This document shows positions 8,801 through 16,692 of a stretch of DNA of 64,000 nucleotides, piece after piece. Positions within the stretch are counted from its first letter, which is position 1; each line of letters begins with the position of its first letter. Where the stretch lies: assembly GCF_002975205.1 (NCBI RefSeq), contig NZ_PCOC01000001.1, positions 1,426,001-1,490,000 on the forward strand. Reading direction: 5' to 3'. The notes under the pieces are model-generated. The model searched no databases. It saw only the letters and a list, made by a program, of their open reading frames with translations, and had not been told where the DNA came from. Made by a program: the position numbers and the translations under genes. This DNA is from Ochrobactrum vermis. GTDB taxonomy: Bacteria; Pseudomonadota; Alphaproteobacteria; Rhizobiales; Rhizobiaceae.

Positions 8801-10669
8801 GCAATCGAGAATCGCCTCACTGGCGAACTCAGCACGATTGAGGCCCGCATCGCTGATACGGCTTCCAAGACAAGTGAAACGCTCGCCGGTCACAGCGAAT
8901 CCTTCTCGGCCAGCGTTGCCGACAATCTCGCCGGTACTGAAACACGCCTTGCAGAACGTGCGGATGCGATTGCAACTCGTCTGGGTGACATCGGCTCGCG
9001 TATCACGATGGAACTCGGCTCTGTCGAGGCGCGTATTGCACAGGTCACTGACACGACGGCGGTTACGCTTGAAGAACGCACTCGCGAACTCAATGCCGTC
9101 CTCGCCGCCCGTTCGCAGGAAATCACCAAAATCCTCAACGATACAGCGGAACCGCTTGTGCAACGGCTTGCTGATAGCGGTCGTGGGCTGGCCCAGCAGC
9201 TTGAAGAAGCAACCCATGCTGCAACCGACAGGCTTCGTTCGGAAAATGCAGCGCTCGTCAATGCACTTGCAAGTCGTACGGCAGAAACGATTGCCGCCGT
9301 TCAGCAGGCAAAGACGGGTCTTTCCGACAATGTCAGCGAACTGATCGATCGCCTTGCTGCGTCAAATGGCGAACTGGGCAAGCTGATCGATTCCGCAACG
9401 CGCAATCTCACCGATATCGACGGTCGCCTCGTCGACACGACGTCGAGTTTCGTTGAGAACACCAACCGCGCGGCGCAGATGTTCCAGGCTTCCACCGGCC
9501 TGATAGACGGCAATATCGGAACCTTGCGCGCCATATCCGACAGCACACTGTCGCAGATCGCAGACATCGCCGACCGCTTCGAAGAACATGGAAAAGTTCT
9601 TTCTTCGGCTTCCGACATGATCAACACGGCCCAGAACGGCCTTGTCAGCACGCTTGAAGATCGTCACCAGGCACTCGACAAGCTGGCATCTGGCTTGGTC
9701 GAAAAATCTGAAGGCGTGGAAAAGCTGATGCAGTCCTTCGAAGAGCTGGTGACCTCCGCGTTCCAACGCGCCGAAGGCCAGACCCGCTCGTCGGCCGAGA
9801 AGATGCGCGAAAGCGTTTCGGAAATCGTCGAACAGGCCGCACAGAAGTTCTCCGCTGCCACCGACGATATTCGTCGCACCGCGACCGAGATCCGCACCGA
9901 GCTCAACACGACCCGTGGTGAACTCAAGCGTGGTGTTCTCGACATGCCTGCCGAGGCCAAGGAAACGACGACAGCGATGCGCAAGGCCGTGAGCGAACAG
10001 ATCAACGCGCTCAAGGAACTGGCCGAAATCGTCAACAAGTCGGGCCGTCTGGTAGATGTCGGCGAAAGCCGTGCAGACCGACCGGCCTCGCGTCCGGCAC
10101 CAGCAGCCTCTCGTCCAGCTCCGGTTCAGGCACCGGCAGCACAGACGGATGTTGCAATCCGCCAGCGTGCCTATGAGGCGCCGAAAGCTCAACCGGCACC
10201 AACAGCCGCGCCGGCAGAAAAGCCGCGTGGATGGGTGTCCGATCTCCTGGCCCGCGCCTCCCGTGAGGAAGATGAAGCCGTTCAGCCGAAGGCACAGCCG
10301 ACCGCTACGCCTCGTTCGCCAAGCCACGTCGTTGAATCGCTGAACTCACTTTCGGTGGACATCGCACGCGCTATCGACCACGAAGCTTCAGTGGAGCTGT
10401 GGGACCGTTACCGCCGCGGCGAACGGAACGTTTTTACCCGTCGTCTCTATACGCTGAAGGGTCAGCAGACCTTTGACGACATCAAGCGCAAGTATCAGAC
10501 GGACGGTGAATTCCGCCGCGCTGTGGACCGCTACATGGACGACTTCCAGCGTCTGCTCGAAGATGTAGCCCGCAACGACCGGGACAACATGGTAACACGG
10601 ACCTACCTCACATCAGACACCGGCAAGGTCTACACCATGCTTGCTCACGCAAGCGGTCGCCTCCGCTAA
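5810..10669 (+). CDS. Giant apolipoprotein-like coiled-coil membrane protein, GPR/RgsE-type polar growth factor
   Basis: 1619 residues. Layout: acidic N-terminus (1-60), a Pro/Ala-rich linker (70-170), two closely spaced membrane segments (about 181-205 and 222-243), a helical repeat rod (about 250-1400), a Pro/Ala-rich linker (about 1420-1490) and a conserved C-terminal domain containing ELWDRYRRGERNVFTRRLY. Within the rod, units beginning [DE]xR recur every 22 or 29 residues (about 635-845), followed by tandem 62-residue repeats (about 910-1090). This architecture matches the Agrobacterium growth pole ring protein GPR and Sinorhizobium RgsE, which organise unipolar cell-wall growth; it is shorter than the ~2100-residue Agrobacterium protein. 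GAGGTAGG precedes the ATG. It is monocistronic with a strong terminator. The homology assignment is by architecture, not by search. Confidence 0.85.
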   Translation: MASKSKAQKLDLEVEKALEQALDIDFGDDLDIDMDLSAFDEGFSVDDLEEQISRAAEELVAEQKTKTVEPPAVSPVETAAKVATITTASVIATPAAPPVPPVVKAAGPVSQTTASVQHKPANTSKAATPAPEPVSKPVSAAAVATATNIASPAFTPANDDSRSEKAIIAAPRRVTENSSKLFWTTTAISVLWAAGGVALSKAINPDVFSSLQATKDFFTSPAGLGVVAGVALPVAMFWGFAQLVKRAQEMHTAARSMSEAAMRLLQPEAVSGDRVSTLGQAVRREVAAMNEGIERTLARAVELETLVQSEVNQLERAYSDNEVRIRSLVSDLGNEREAVVSHAERVRSSISGAHEQLKEELSSASNIIRDNVLSASQQLSTLLGESGERLIGSINESGGAIAEAIETRTGDIGSRITTSGEAFANLLDTRIATLDEQSRTVSDRLTEALDERTTGIANLLGGATQSMVSEFDTRLANLESTLSDRGRSLLSEFEARAHALDSSTEKLNAALETRSRQINENLIARTREIAETFSSGRTSLSTMIDETKTKIGEDLTSIGESVGSILGEKADAFAGKLAESRDVLAASLEGETERVSSVIRGHADTLAARTSDIENAVNASASALNSVADSHAAILEERTNALRQTMENHSALLDTSFADHARSLEERATTLHGVITGNQTMLAQLMDERAAAMRDNFNENREVLARTFDERVNALQALIVDNQDTLARILDERASSMTESIGAGRDAFVAALGEHVRQVEERTSGLHTVLNDHNSALSGILDGHERTIETRAAEIRSTLGESTASLSQTLQDHSDILEQRTTNLHNAIADSSSTISRAFEGQTGIIEERTQTMEKALSIGVDNVRRALEQSAGIVAGSLREKIGEAASTLSAEAAKAGEALDGFGEAFSARLIDNLSGTEARLGDRADTIAGRLGEIESRLTGELGSIEARIANTASRTSETLAGHSEAFAASVADNLAGTETRLNERANAIASGLEAIENRLTGELSTIEARIADTASKTSETLAGHSESFSASVADNLAGTETRLAERADAIATRLGDIGSRITMELGSVEARIAQVTDTTAVTLEERTRELNAVLAARSQEITKILNDTAEPLVQRLADSGRGLAQQLEEATHAATDRLRSENAALVNALASRTAETIAAVQQAKTGLSDNVSELIDRLAASNGELGKLIDSATRNLTDIDGRLVDTTSSFVENTNRAAQMFQASTGLIDGNIGTLRAISDSTLSQIADIADRFEEHGKVLSSASDMINTAQNGLVSTLEDRHQALDKLASGLVEKSEGVEKLMQSFEELVTSAFQRAEGQTRSSAEKMRESVSEIVEQAAQKFSAATDDIRRTATEIRTELNTTRGELKRGVLDMPAEAKETTTAMRKAVSEQINALKELAEIVNKSGRLVDVGESRADRPASRPAPAASRPAPVQAPAAQTDVAIRQRAYEAPKAQPAPTAAPAEKPRGWVSDLLARASREEDEAVQPKAQPTATPRSPSHVVESLNSLSVDIARAIDHEASVELWDRYRRGERNVFTRRLYTLKGQQTFDDIKRKYQTDGEFRRAVDRYMDDFQRLLEDVARNDRDNMVTRTYLTSDTGKVYTMLAHASGRLR

Positions 10670-10686
10670 AAGCAGAACTCAAAGAA

Positions 10687-10712
10687 AACGCGGCCTTCGG
10701 GCCGCGTTTTTG
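10687..10712 (+). terminator. Rho-independent terminator of the giant gene
   Basis: A 9-bp perfect stem AACGCGGCC / GGCCGCGTT around a TTCG tetraloop (10696-10699), followed by TTTTGTTT. It begins 17 bp after the stop codon at 10669. Confidence 0.95.
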
Positions 10713-10792
10713 TTTGTCCGATTGAGATAATTACGGCTGGTCTCGATAGGACAACGTTTCGATCTGGTTAAATCAAATAGGCGCTCGAAATA

Positions 10793-10823
10793 AAAAAGGT
10801 CGGTGAATATCGCCGACCTTTTT
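10793..10823 (-). terminator. Bidirectional terminator after the lipid-transport operon
   Basis: An 11-bp stem AAAAAGGTCGG / CCGACCTTTTT with a 9-nt loop. The U-tract exists on both strands, so it can stop the minus-strand mla-type operon (ending at 10845) and any read-through from the plus strand. Confidence 0.9.
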
Positions 10824-10844
10824 GGCATTTCGGTTTGCCTCGGC

Positions 10845-11447
10845 TTAAAGCGCCGTCACCGTCCAGCTTACGATTTCGCTGGCAGTCCGTTCAAAAGCCG
10901 CGTTGAGCGCCTTCACATAGGCTGCGTTTGTTGTGCCGCTCACCGGGATTGCAGTACGGAACACGCGGGTCGCGCGAACCTCGCCGCTCTTGTCGTTCAT
11001 CAGCCTCACGGCCAGTTCGACCACAGCAAGCTTTGGTGAGGCATAAGCCTGAATGCCGAACATCCGGACATCGGTCAGGATCTGATAATTGATCGCCAAC
11101 CCATCTCCCGGACGCCCAATTCCGCCAAACACGCCTGTATTTTCATAAGCCTGCACCAGCCGCGACTGCACGATATTCGTCAGCCGGTCACCCCATTGGG
11201 CACCTTTGAGATATTCGATGGAGCCGGGAGCGGAACTGACGACGATATTCTCGCTGTCGAGCGCCTTGAGTGCCGTTGGTGTCGGAACCAGCAACTGTGT
11301 GTTCTTGCGGCTTGGCGAGGTCACGCCGGGCTGTGGCGCCGACAGATTGAACGTATCCAGCGGCGTAGTCGTGCCACACCCCGCCAGAAGCGCGGCAAGC
11401 AAAATCGAAATGGAACCTTTATGACGGAACATGCGTCGTGATTTCAT
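10845..11447 (-). CDS. ABC-type transport auxiliary lipoprotein (PqiC-like)
   Basis: A 200-residue lipoprotein: the signal peptide ends in the lipobox LAGC with Cys24 as the lipidation site. The rest matches the ABC_trans_aux/PqiC family (SAPGSIEYLKGAQWGDRLTN is the diagnostic region near the middle, followed by YQILTDVRMF). It is the last gene of an mlaE-mlaF-mlaD-lipoprotein operon and probably works at the outer-membrane side of the MCE complex. A TTG at 11474 with a strong GGAGGAAG site, overlapping the mlaD stop, is an alternative start adding nine residues; the ATG at 11447 gives a more standard signal peptide. Confidence 0.88.
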   Translation of the reverse strand: MKSRRMFRHKGSISILLAALLAGCGTTTPLDTFNLSAPQPGVTSPSRKNTQLLVPTPTALKALDSENIVVSSAPGSIEYLKGAQWGDRLTNIVQSRLVQAYENTGVFGGIGRPGDGLAINYQILTDVRMFGIQAYASPKLAVVELAVRLMNDKSGEVRATRVFRTAIPVSGTTNAAYVKALNAAFERTASEIVSWTVTAL

Positions 11448-11470
11448 GTCATTGGACCTGGCTATGGAAA

Positions 11471-12466
11471 TCAATGACGCTTCCTCCCATCATATTGAGG
11501 CACGCTACCCGGCCCGCCAAAGATAAGGCGCTGGGGGTTACGCTCAAGTTCGGTAACGGCTTGTTCTATGCGCTGTATGGCACGACGGCTATCAAGCACC
11601 ACACCTTGCACTTCACGCAGGCCCTGGCCGGAAAAACGTTCGAGATTATTGGCAATCGGCCCGAGCCGCTTGTCAAGATTGTCTGACGTCTGGCGGATGG
11701 ATTCCAGTGTCGCCTTTGCTTGTGCGACAACGCCGTCCTTGTCGTCACTCGACAAGAGCCGATCAGTTTTCTCAAGAATGGTATCAACACGTACGGAAGC
11801 CGCATTCAAACGAGCCATCATGTCCTTGGCGTCCGTGACGATCTGGTTGATGTTTCCGGTGTTCTCGCCCAGTTCCTGTATGATGTTGGCGTTTTTCGCC
11901 AGAGCATCCGTGAACGTCTTTGTATTGTTGATCGTATCCGTAAGCGGCCCACGGGCTTCCTTCACGAATCCTTCGAGTTGTCCAAGTACGGAGTTTGCCC
12001 GCGCAGCAATGTCCTGCGCAGTGGCGAGAAGATTGTTGACGGCGGACGGATCGGCGTCGATACGCGCAACCGTGTCTTCCTTCGCTGCCTCGGTCAAAAG
12101 ATTGGGCTCATCGAGACGGCCGCCTTTCAGTTCAATATAGGCCTGCCCAGTCAGCCCCTGAAAACCAAGGGTTGCTGCAGTTGAGCGGGTAATCGGCGTC
12201 GTCGCATTCACACGCGTCTGGACAATAACCATCTCTGGATTGGTTTCGTCGAGGTGAAGCCGGCGCACATCACCGACCTTGATGCCGTTGAACAGAACCT
12301 GGCTACCGACTGTCAGCCCGGTCACGGAACCGGGGATACGAACGTCGAGAGGTATGGAATCTCGCGCCTCGCCGAAACGGGCGATCCAGTACACAAATCC
12401 GAAAGCCATGAGGCTGACGATCAGCGTAAAGACACCTACCAGTACGTAATTGGCTTTAGTTTCCAT
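11471..12466 (-). CDS. mlaD: MCE-domain lipid-transport substrate-binding protein (MlaD type)
   Basis: 331 residues. One N-terminal membrane anchor (about 7-29) is followed by the MCE domain (about 38-115, with VTGLTVGSQVLFNGIKVG and GFQGLTGQAYIELKGG) and a long helical periplasmic tail. MlaD-type proteins form hexameric rings on the MlaEF transporter and pass phospholipid between inner and outer membranes. The gene lies 3 bp downstream of mlaF. The long coiled C-terminal tail, about 200 residues, exceeds that of E. coli MlaD (183 residues in total). Confidence 0.92.
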   Translation of the reverse strand: METKANYVLVGVFTLIVSLMAFGFVYWIARFGEARDSIPLDVRIPGSVTGLTVGSQVLFNGIKVGDVRRLHLDETNPEMVIVQTRVNATTPITRSTAATLGFQGLTGQAYIELKGGRLDEPNLLTEAAKEDTVARIDADPSAVNNLLATAQDIAARANSVLGQLEGFVKEARGPLTDTINNTKTFTDALAKNANIIQELGENTGNINQIVTDAKDMMARLNAASVRVDTILEKTDRLLSSDDKDGVVAQAKATLESIRQTSDNLDKRLGPIANNLERFSGQGLREVQGVVLDSRRAIQRIEQAVTELERNPQRLIFGGPGSVPQYDGRKRH

Positions 12467-12469
12467 ACT

Positions 12470-13333
12470 TTATCCAGTCTGCAAGCGGCTGCCAGGCCGC
12501 CGTCTTGTTGGCGCCGAGGGATCGATCTGGCGCGCGCGCTTGCCCCGAAAATAGGATTTAACCCACGGATCGTCTACCGTCAGCATGTCTTCAATGGTGC
12601 CGCTGACGAGTACCTTTTTGTTTCCAAGAACGGCGATCCGGTCACAAATTGCAAAAAGGCTATCGAGATCATGCGTGACCATGTAGACGGTCAAGCCCAT
12701 GGTATCCCGCAGATTGGCGATCAAGTCGTCGAACTCTGCCGCACCGATAGGATCGAGACCCGATGTCGGTTCGTCGAGAAAAAGAATGTCAGGGTCCAAC
12801 GCCAGCGCACGCGCAAGCGCGGCACGTTTGATCATACCGCCGGAGAGTTCGGACGGAAATTTTTCAGCAGTATCAGGCTTCAATCCGACAAGATCGATTT
12901 TCAGTCGTGCCAGCTCGTCCATCAGTTTCGGTGAAAGATCGAGATATTCGCGCATCGGAACCTGAATATTTTCGAGCACGTTCAATGCCGAAAACAGCGC
13001 TCCGTGCTGGAACAGAACGCCCATCCGCATGTCGATGGACATCTTTTCAAGTTCGTTCAGCTGATCAATGTTGCGACCAAGAATCTCGATCTCGCCTGAC
13101 TGCTTTTTGTTAAGACCAAGGATGGTCCGCATCAGCACGGATTTGCCCGAACCGGAAGGACCAATAAAGCCAAGCACCTCACCCGGATAAATATCGAGCG
13201 ATAACTTGTCGAGTACTGTCTGACGCCCGAACGAAACCGTCACGTCGCGCACCGAGATCATCGGTACAGCCGTTTGGCGATTGTCTTCGTCCTGCGGTTG
13301 CGACAGGTGGTCGATGCCGTTCTCCATAACCAT
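12470..13333 (-). CDS. mlaF: Phospholipid-transport ABC ATPase (MlaF type)
   Basis: 287 residues. Walker A GPSGSGKS near residue 59, signature LSGGMIKRAALARAL, Walker B ILFLDEP and the switch His in VTHD; LSGGM and the SGLDP D-loop are typical of the MlaF/Ttg2A subgroup. It powers the MCE lipid transporter at the inner-membrane face. An N-terminal extension of about 24 residues precedes the ATPase fold. The gene is 111 bp downstream of mlaE and 3 bp upstream of mlaD. ATGs at 13333 and 13327 are both possible. Confidence 0.95.
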   Translation of the reverse strand: MVMENGIDHLSQPQDEDNRQTAVPMISVRDVTVSFGRQTVLDKLSLDIYPGEVLGFIGPSGSGKSVLMRTILGLNKKQSGEIEILGRNIDQLNELEKMSIDMRMGVLFQHGALFSALNVLENIQVPMREYLDLSPKLMDELARLKIDLVGLKPDTAEKFPSELSGGMIKRAALARALALDPDILFLDEPTSGLDPIGAAEFDDLIANLRDTMGLTVYMVTHDLDSLFAICDRIAVLGNKKVLVSGTIEDMLTVDDPWVKSYFRGKRARQIDPSAPTRRRPGSRLQTG

Positions 13334-13444
13334 TCTTTAACCGAGCTTGGCTTCGGACTGAACCGCTGAACACGATTCTAGGGTCAAATTTCTGTGCAAC
13401 TGTGTCTCAAAGAACCCATAAAAAACAACGAACATAAGTAGTTT

Positions 13445-14620
13445 CTAAAAATTAATTGCCGCATAGAACATCGCGAACAAGCCATCCACGACAATAACGA
13501 CAAAAATAGCCTTCACAACTGAAGCGGTGACGCGACGGCCCAGTGATTCTGCGCTTCCACCGACCTTCATGCCTTCTACCGATGCGAGAATTCCAATGAT
13601 CATGGCCATGAACGGAGCCTTAATCAGACCCGCGAAATAAGTGTTCAACGCGACCGCGTCGTGCAAGCGACTGATAAAAGCTTCTGGTGAAATATTGGAA
13701 TAGAACCAGGCCACACCACCTGCCCCGACCAGCGCAGAGAGATCTGCAATGATCGTGAGTAATGGTAAGACTACGACAAGAGCGACGAGCCTGGGAAAAA
13801 CGAGAACTCCAACCGGATTGAGGCCGATGACCGTCAAAGCGTCGGTCTCTTCACGCATTTTCATGGAGCCTATTTCAGCCGTAATCGCGCTACCTGATCG
13901 GCCTGCGATCATGATGGCGGTCAGAAGCACTCCGAGTTCGCGCAAAACCAGAATACCAACCAGATCGACCACGAAGATTTCCGCACCGAAATAGCGCAAC
14001 TGAAATGCGCCCTGTTGGGCGATAATCGCGCCGACGATCGTCGACATCAGAATAATGATGGGAATCGCTCCGACACCCATACGATCCATCTGCGTGACGA
14101 TAGCGGGAAATGGGATACCACTTCCACGGCCATATTTTAGCTGGGCTCCGCGGATGGTGGCACCGAGAATATGCATCGCCATCTTGAAGTCGTTACCCAT
14201 AGAGATAACACCGCCGCCAAACGCGGCCAGAAACGAAATGAAAAAGAACGGCTTTTTCTGTCGGGGAATATCGAGAGTACGCTCAACGGCCTGCCCCACT
14301 TCCTCCATTAGAGGAAGCCAGGATTGACGCACCCCTTCAAGCTGCGCATCGGCATTTCCTGCCATCAGCCTCTGCCGCATCCGCTCAATTAACCAGGCAC
14401 CCGCAGTATCAAGACCAGATACCCCGGAAACATCGATTATCGTTGCCTTGTGTTCGTCGGTTTTCTCCAGGCTGCGCATCTTATCATCGACGAGATTGAC
14501 ACTTTGCGACACCCAGCGACCGCTTAAACGGATATGGCGCGTGCCCTCTTCCTCCGCCAGTTCAATCTTTGGCGCAGGGTTATTGGTAGCTCTTGCTTTG
14601 TCGGCAGTGTCGGTCAACAT
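13445..14620 (-). CDS. mlaE: MlaE-type lipid permease with N-terminal STAS domain
   Basis: 391 residues. The first ~115 residues form a STAS-like domain (RLSGRWVSQSVNLVDD..., IDVSGVSGLDTAGAWLI), the job that in E. coli is done by separate MlaB. A MlaE permease follows (about 125-391) with ELGVLLTAIMIAGRSGSAITAE and EETDALTVIGLNP, the hallmark loops. It is the membrane subunit of the MlaF/MlaD system. It is the first gene of its operon; GAGGT precedes the ATG. No mlaC or mlaA gene is in the window. It shares a 60-bp divergent promoter region with the dipeptide epimerase. Confidence 0.95.
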   Translation of the reverse strand: MLTDTADKARATNNPAPKIELAEEEGTRHIRLSGRWVSQSVNLVDDKMRSLEKTDEHKATIIDVSGVSGLDTAGAWLIERMRQRLMAGNADAQLEGVRQSWLPLMEEVGQAVERTLDIPRQKKPFFFISFLAAFGGGVISMGNDFKMAMHILGATIRGAQLKYGRGSGIPFPAIVTQMDRMGVGAIPIIILMSTIVGAIIAQQGAFQLRYFGAEIFVVDLVGILVLRELGVLLTAIMIAGRSGSAITAEIGSMKMREETDALTVIGLNPVGVLVFPRLVALVVVLPLLTIIADLSALVGAGGVAWFYSNISPEAFISRLHDAVALNTYFAGLIKAPFMAMIIGILASVEGMKVGGSAESLGRRVTASVVKAIFVVIVVDGLFAMFYAAINF

Positions 14621-14680
14621 GGCCTACCTCATATACGAGTCGTTGAACGACCGAAATACTGCGTCCCAGAGGGCATCTCT

Positions 14681-15661
14681 ATGCACAATACCTTGAATAT
14701 CATCGTAGAACGCTATCCCATCGCCGGAAAATTCACAATCTCCAGAGGCTCCAAGACGGAAGCCGCAGTCGTTGTGTGTGTGATCGGCAACGGTCCCTAT
14801 CAAGGACGCGGCGAATGTGTTCCCTATGCGCGATATGGCGAAAGCATCGAGAGCGTGAGCGCCCAGATCGAGGCCGCCCGCTCTGCTATTGAACATGGTG
14901 CCGCGCGACAGGATATCCAGGCGTTGATGCCAGCAGGTGCTGCCCGCAATGCAGTTGATTGCGCCTTGTGGGATCTCGAAGCCAAACGAACTGGCAAAAG
15001 TGTTGCCGACATGCTCGATACGCCAACCCGACCGCTTGAAACTGCTATCACTGTTTCGCTTGGGACACCTTTCGAAATGGCGCAATCAGCAGCAAAGGTC
15101 GCCCACTATCCCCTCATCAAGGTCAAGATGGGTGGCGAAAACGATATCGAAAGAATTCACGCCGTCACAAGTGCGGCGCCGAACAGCCGAATTATCATCG
15201 ACGCAAACGAAGGCTGGACTGCCGACAATATCACCGAAAACATGCGCGCAGCAGCCGACGCAGGCGTCGTTCTTATTGAACAGCCCTTGCCCGCAAACAA
15301 CGATCAGATTCTTAGTACAATTGAACGACCTGTCATTATCTGTGCCGATGGGAGTGTTCACACATCCATCGGCCTGGAAGAACTGGCCAAGCGTTACGAC
15401 GCAGTCAATATCAAGCTCGATAAGGCGGGTGGACTAACCGAAGGTCTGGTTATGCGGGACAAGGCAATCGAACTGGGCCTTCAGGTCATGGTCGGCTGTA
15501 TGGTCGGCACGTCGCTCGGCATGGCGCCTGCGGTTCTGCTTGCCCAGAAAGCCAATGTAGTCGACCTCGACGGTCCGCTGCTCCTCGCCCATGATCGCGA
15601 TCCTGGATTGCGCTACGAAGGTGCTCTGGTTTATCCGCCAGAAGCGATTGTCTGGGGCTGA
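14681..15661 (+). CDS. Dipeptide epimerase (L-Ala-D/L-Glu epimerase family, enolase superfamily)
   Basis: 326 residues. Enolase-superfamily catalytic set visible: K147xK149 (IKVKMGG), metal ligands D174 (IIIDANEGW), E200 (VLIEQPL) and D223 (ICADGS), and K245 (NIKLDKAGG). This lysine-lysine pattern is that of AEE enzymes, which epimerise L-Ala-D-Glu from recycled murein peptides. The open frame reaches 14534 upstream, but the ATG at 14681 is preceded by AGAGGG and matches the fold start (LNIIVERYPIAGKFTISRGS). It overlaps the convergent glycosyltransferase by 31 bp. Confidence 0.9.
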   Translation: MHNTLNIIVERYPIAGKFTISRGSKTEAAVVVCVIGNGPYQGRGECVPYARYGESIESVSAQIEAARSAIEHGAARQDIQALMPAGAARNAVDCALWDLEAKRTGKSVADMLDTPTRPLETAITVSLGTPFEMAQSAAKVAHYPLIKVKMGGENDIERIHAVTSAAPNSRIIIDANEGWTADNITENMRAAADAGVVLIEQPLPANNDQILSTIERPVIICADGSVHTSIGLEELAKRYDAVNIKLDKAGGLTEGLVMRDKAIELGLQVMVGCMVGTSLGMAPAVLLAQKANVVDLDGPLLLAHDRDPGLRYEGALVYPPEAIVWG

Positions 15662-16692
15662 CGCGCGCGTTGAGAGCTCTCGCTTGCGGTTCCGTTGATC
15701 GGAGCGAGAGCCTCCTCGAAAATGTCCGCGCAGGCATCCCAGGTGAATTGTTTCAGCACTTGCGCTGGTTCAAACGGCTCCATTTCCAGAGCTGCCAGAC
15801 ATGCCTCCCCGAGATCTTCAGAAAGAACACCTGCGCCGGTCGCTCCAACGACATCCTGCGACCCCGGCACCGGATAGGCTGCGACCGGCAGTCCGGAAGC
15901 AATTGCTTCAAGCAAAACGAGACCGAACGTGTCTGTCCGACTTGGAAAGACAAACACGTCTGCTGCGGCATAGGTTTTTGCCAACGCTTCACCTTCCCGC
16001 TTCCCAACGAACACCGTTTCCGGAAACCGCGTTCGCAGATCATTGAGAGAGGGACCATCTCCAACGATCAGTTTTGTTCCGGGAAGGTCAAGTTCCAGAA
16101 ATGCCGGCAGGTTTTTTTCCGTGGCGACACGTCCCACACAAATGAACACTGGTCGTGCCAAGTCCTCGATCACTTCCGGCCGAGGATAAAAAAGCGCACG
16201 GTCCACTCCCCGCGTCCAGAGATCAAGCCGTGTAAAACCACGCTCTTTGAGATCATCCAGAATAGATTGGGTCGGCACCAGCGTGTGCTGAGCAGCATTA
16301 TGGAAACGCCGCAGGAAAGCATAGGTCCAGCGTGGCGGGATAGGAAAGCGTTCTTCCAGATATTCTGGAAATCGCGTGTGAAAGCTTGTTGTGAAAGACC
16401 AGCCCGATTTCAAGCAAGCGCGCCGCGCCATGAAACCGAGCGGCCCTTCAGTTGCGATATGCACGTAATCCGGCCGCATAGTCGTCAAGCGCCGTTTAAG
16501 CGCGCTTGGCGTCGTCAAGGCCAGGCGGATTTCCGGGTATGTTGGACAGGGTATCGATCGATAGTCGAGCGGCGAGATGACCTTAACGTCGTATCCGCGT
16601 TCAATCATCATATCACAGCATTTGGTTAGCGTGCGTACGACGCCGTTGACTTGAGGATGCCAGGCGTCGGTGACGATGACGATTTTCTTCAT
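15631..16692 (-). CDS. GT4-family glycosyltransferase, probable Agt-type glycolipid synthase
   Basis: 353 residues, GT-B fold. The N-terminus (KKIVIVTDAWHPQVNGVVRTL) is that of MgtA/SqdX/Agt-like enzymes; the donor-binding part shows VGRVATEKNL and DTFGLVLLEAIASGLPV, the GT4 Ex7E-type motif with Asp first. It starts with a TGATG overlap on the stop of the phosphoesterase upstream. In rhizobia and many marine bacteria this pairing (plcP-agt) makes phosphorus-free glycolipids from diacylglycerol when phosphate is short. Donor and product here are inferred, not seen. Confidence 0.82.
   Translation of the reverse strand: MKKIVIVTDAWHPQVNGVVRTLTKCCDMMIERGYDVKVISPLDYRSIPCPTYPEIRLALTTPSALKRRLTTMRPDYVHIATEGPLGFMARRACLKSGWSFTTSFHTRFPEYLEERFPIPPRWTYAFLRRFHNAAQHTLVPTQSILDDLKERGFTRLDLWTRGVDRALFYPRPEVIEDLARPVFICVGRVATEKNLPAFLELDLPGTKLIVGDGPSLNDLRTRFPETVFVGKREGEALAKTYAAADVFVFPSRTDTFGLVLLEAIASGLPVAAYPVPGSQDVVGATGAGVLSEDLGEACLAALEMEPFEPAQVLKQFTWDACADIFEEALAPINGTASESSQRARQPQTIASGG

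Noticed and set aside
5810..10669. CRISPR or satellite array in the repeat-rich gene
   Set aside because: The repeats are in-frame protein repeats (22/29/62 residues) with diverged third positions and no spacers.
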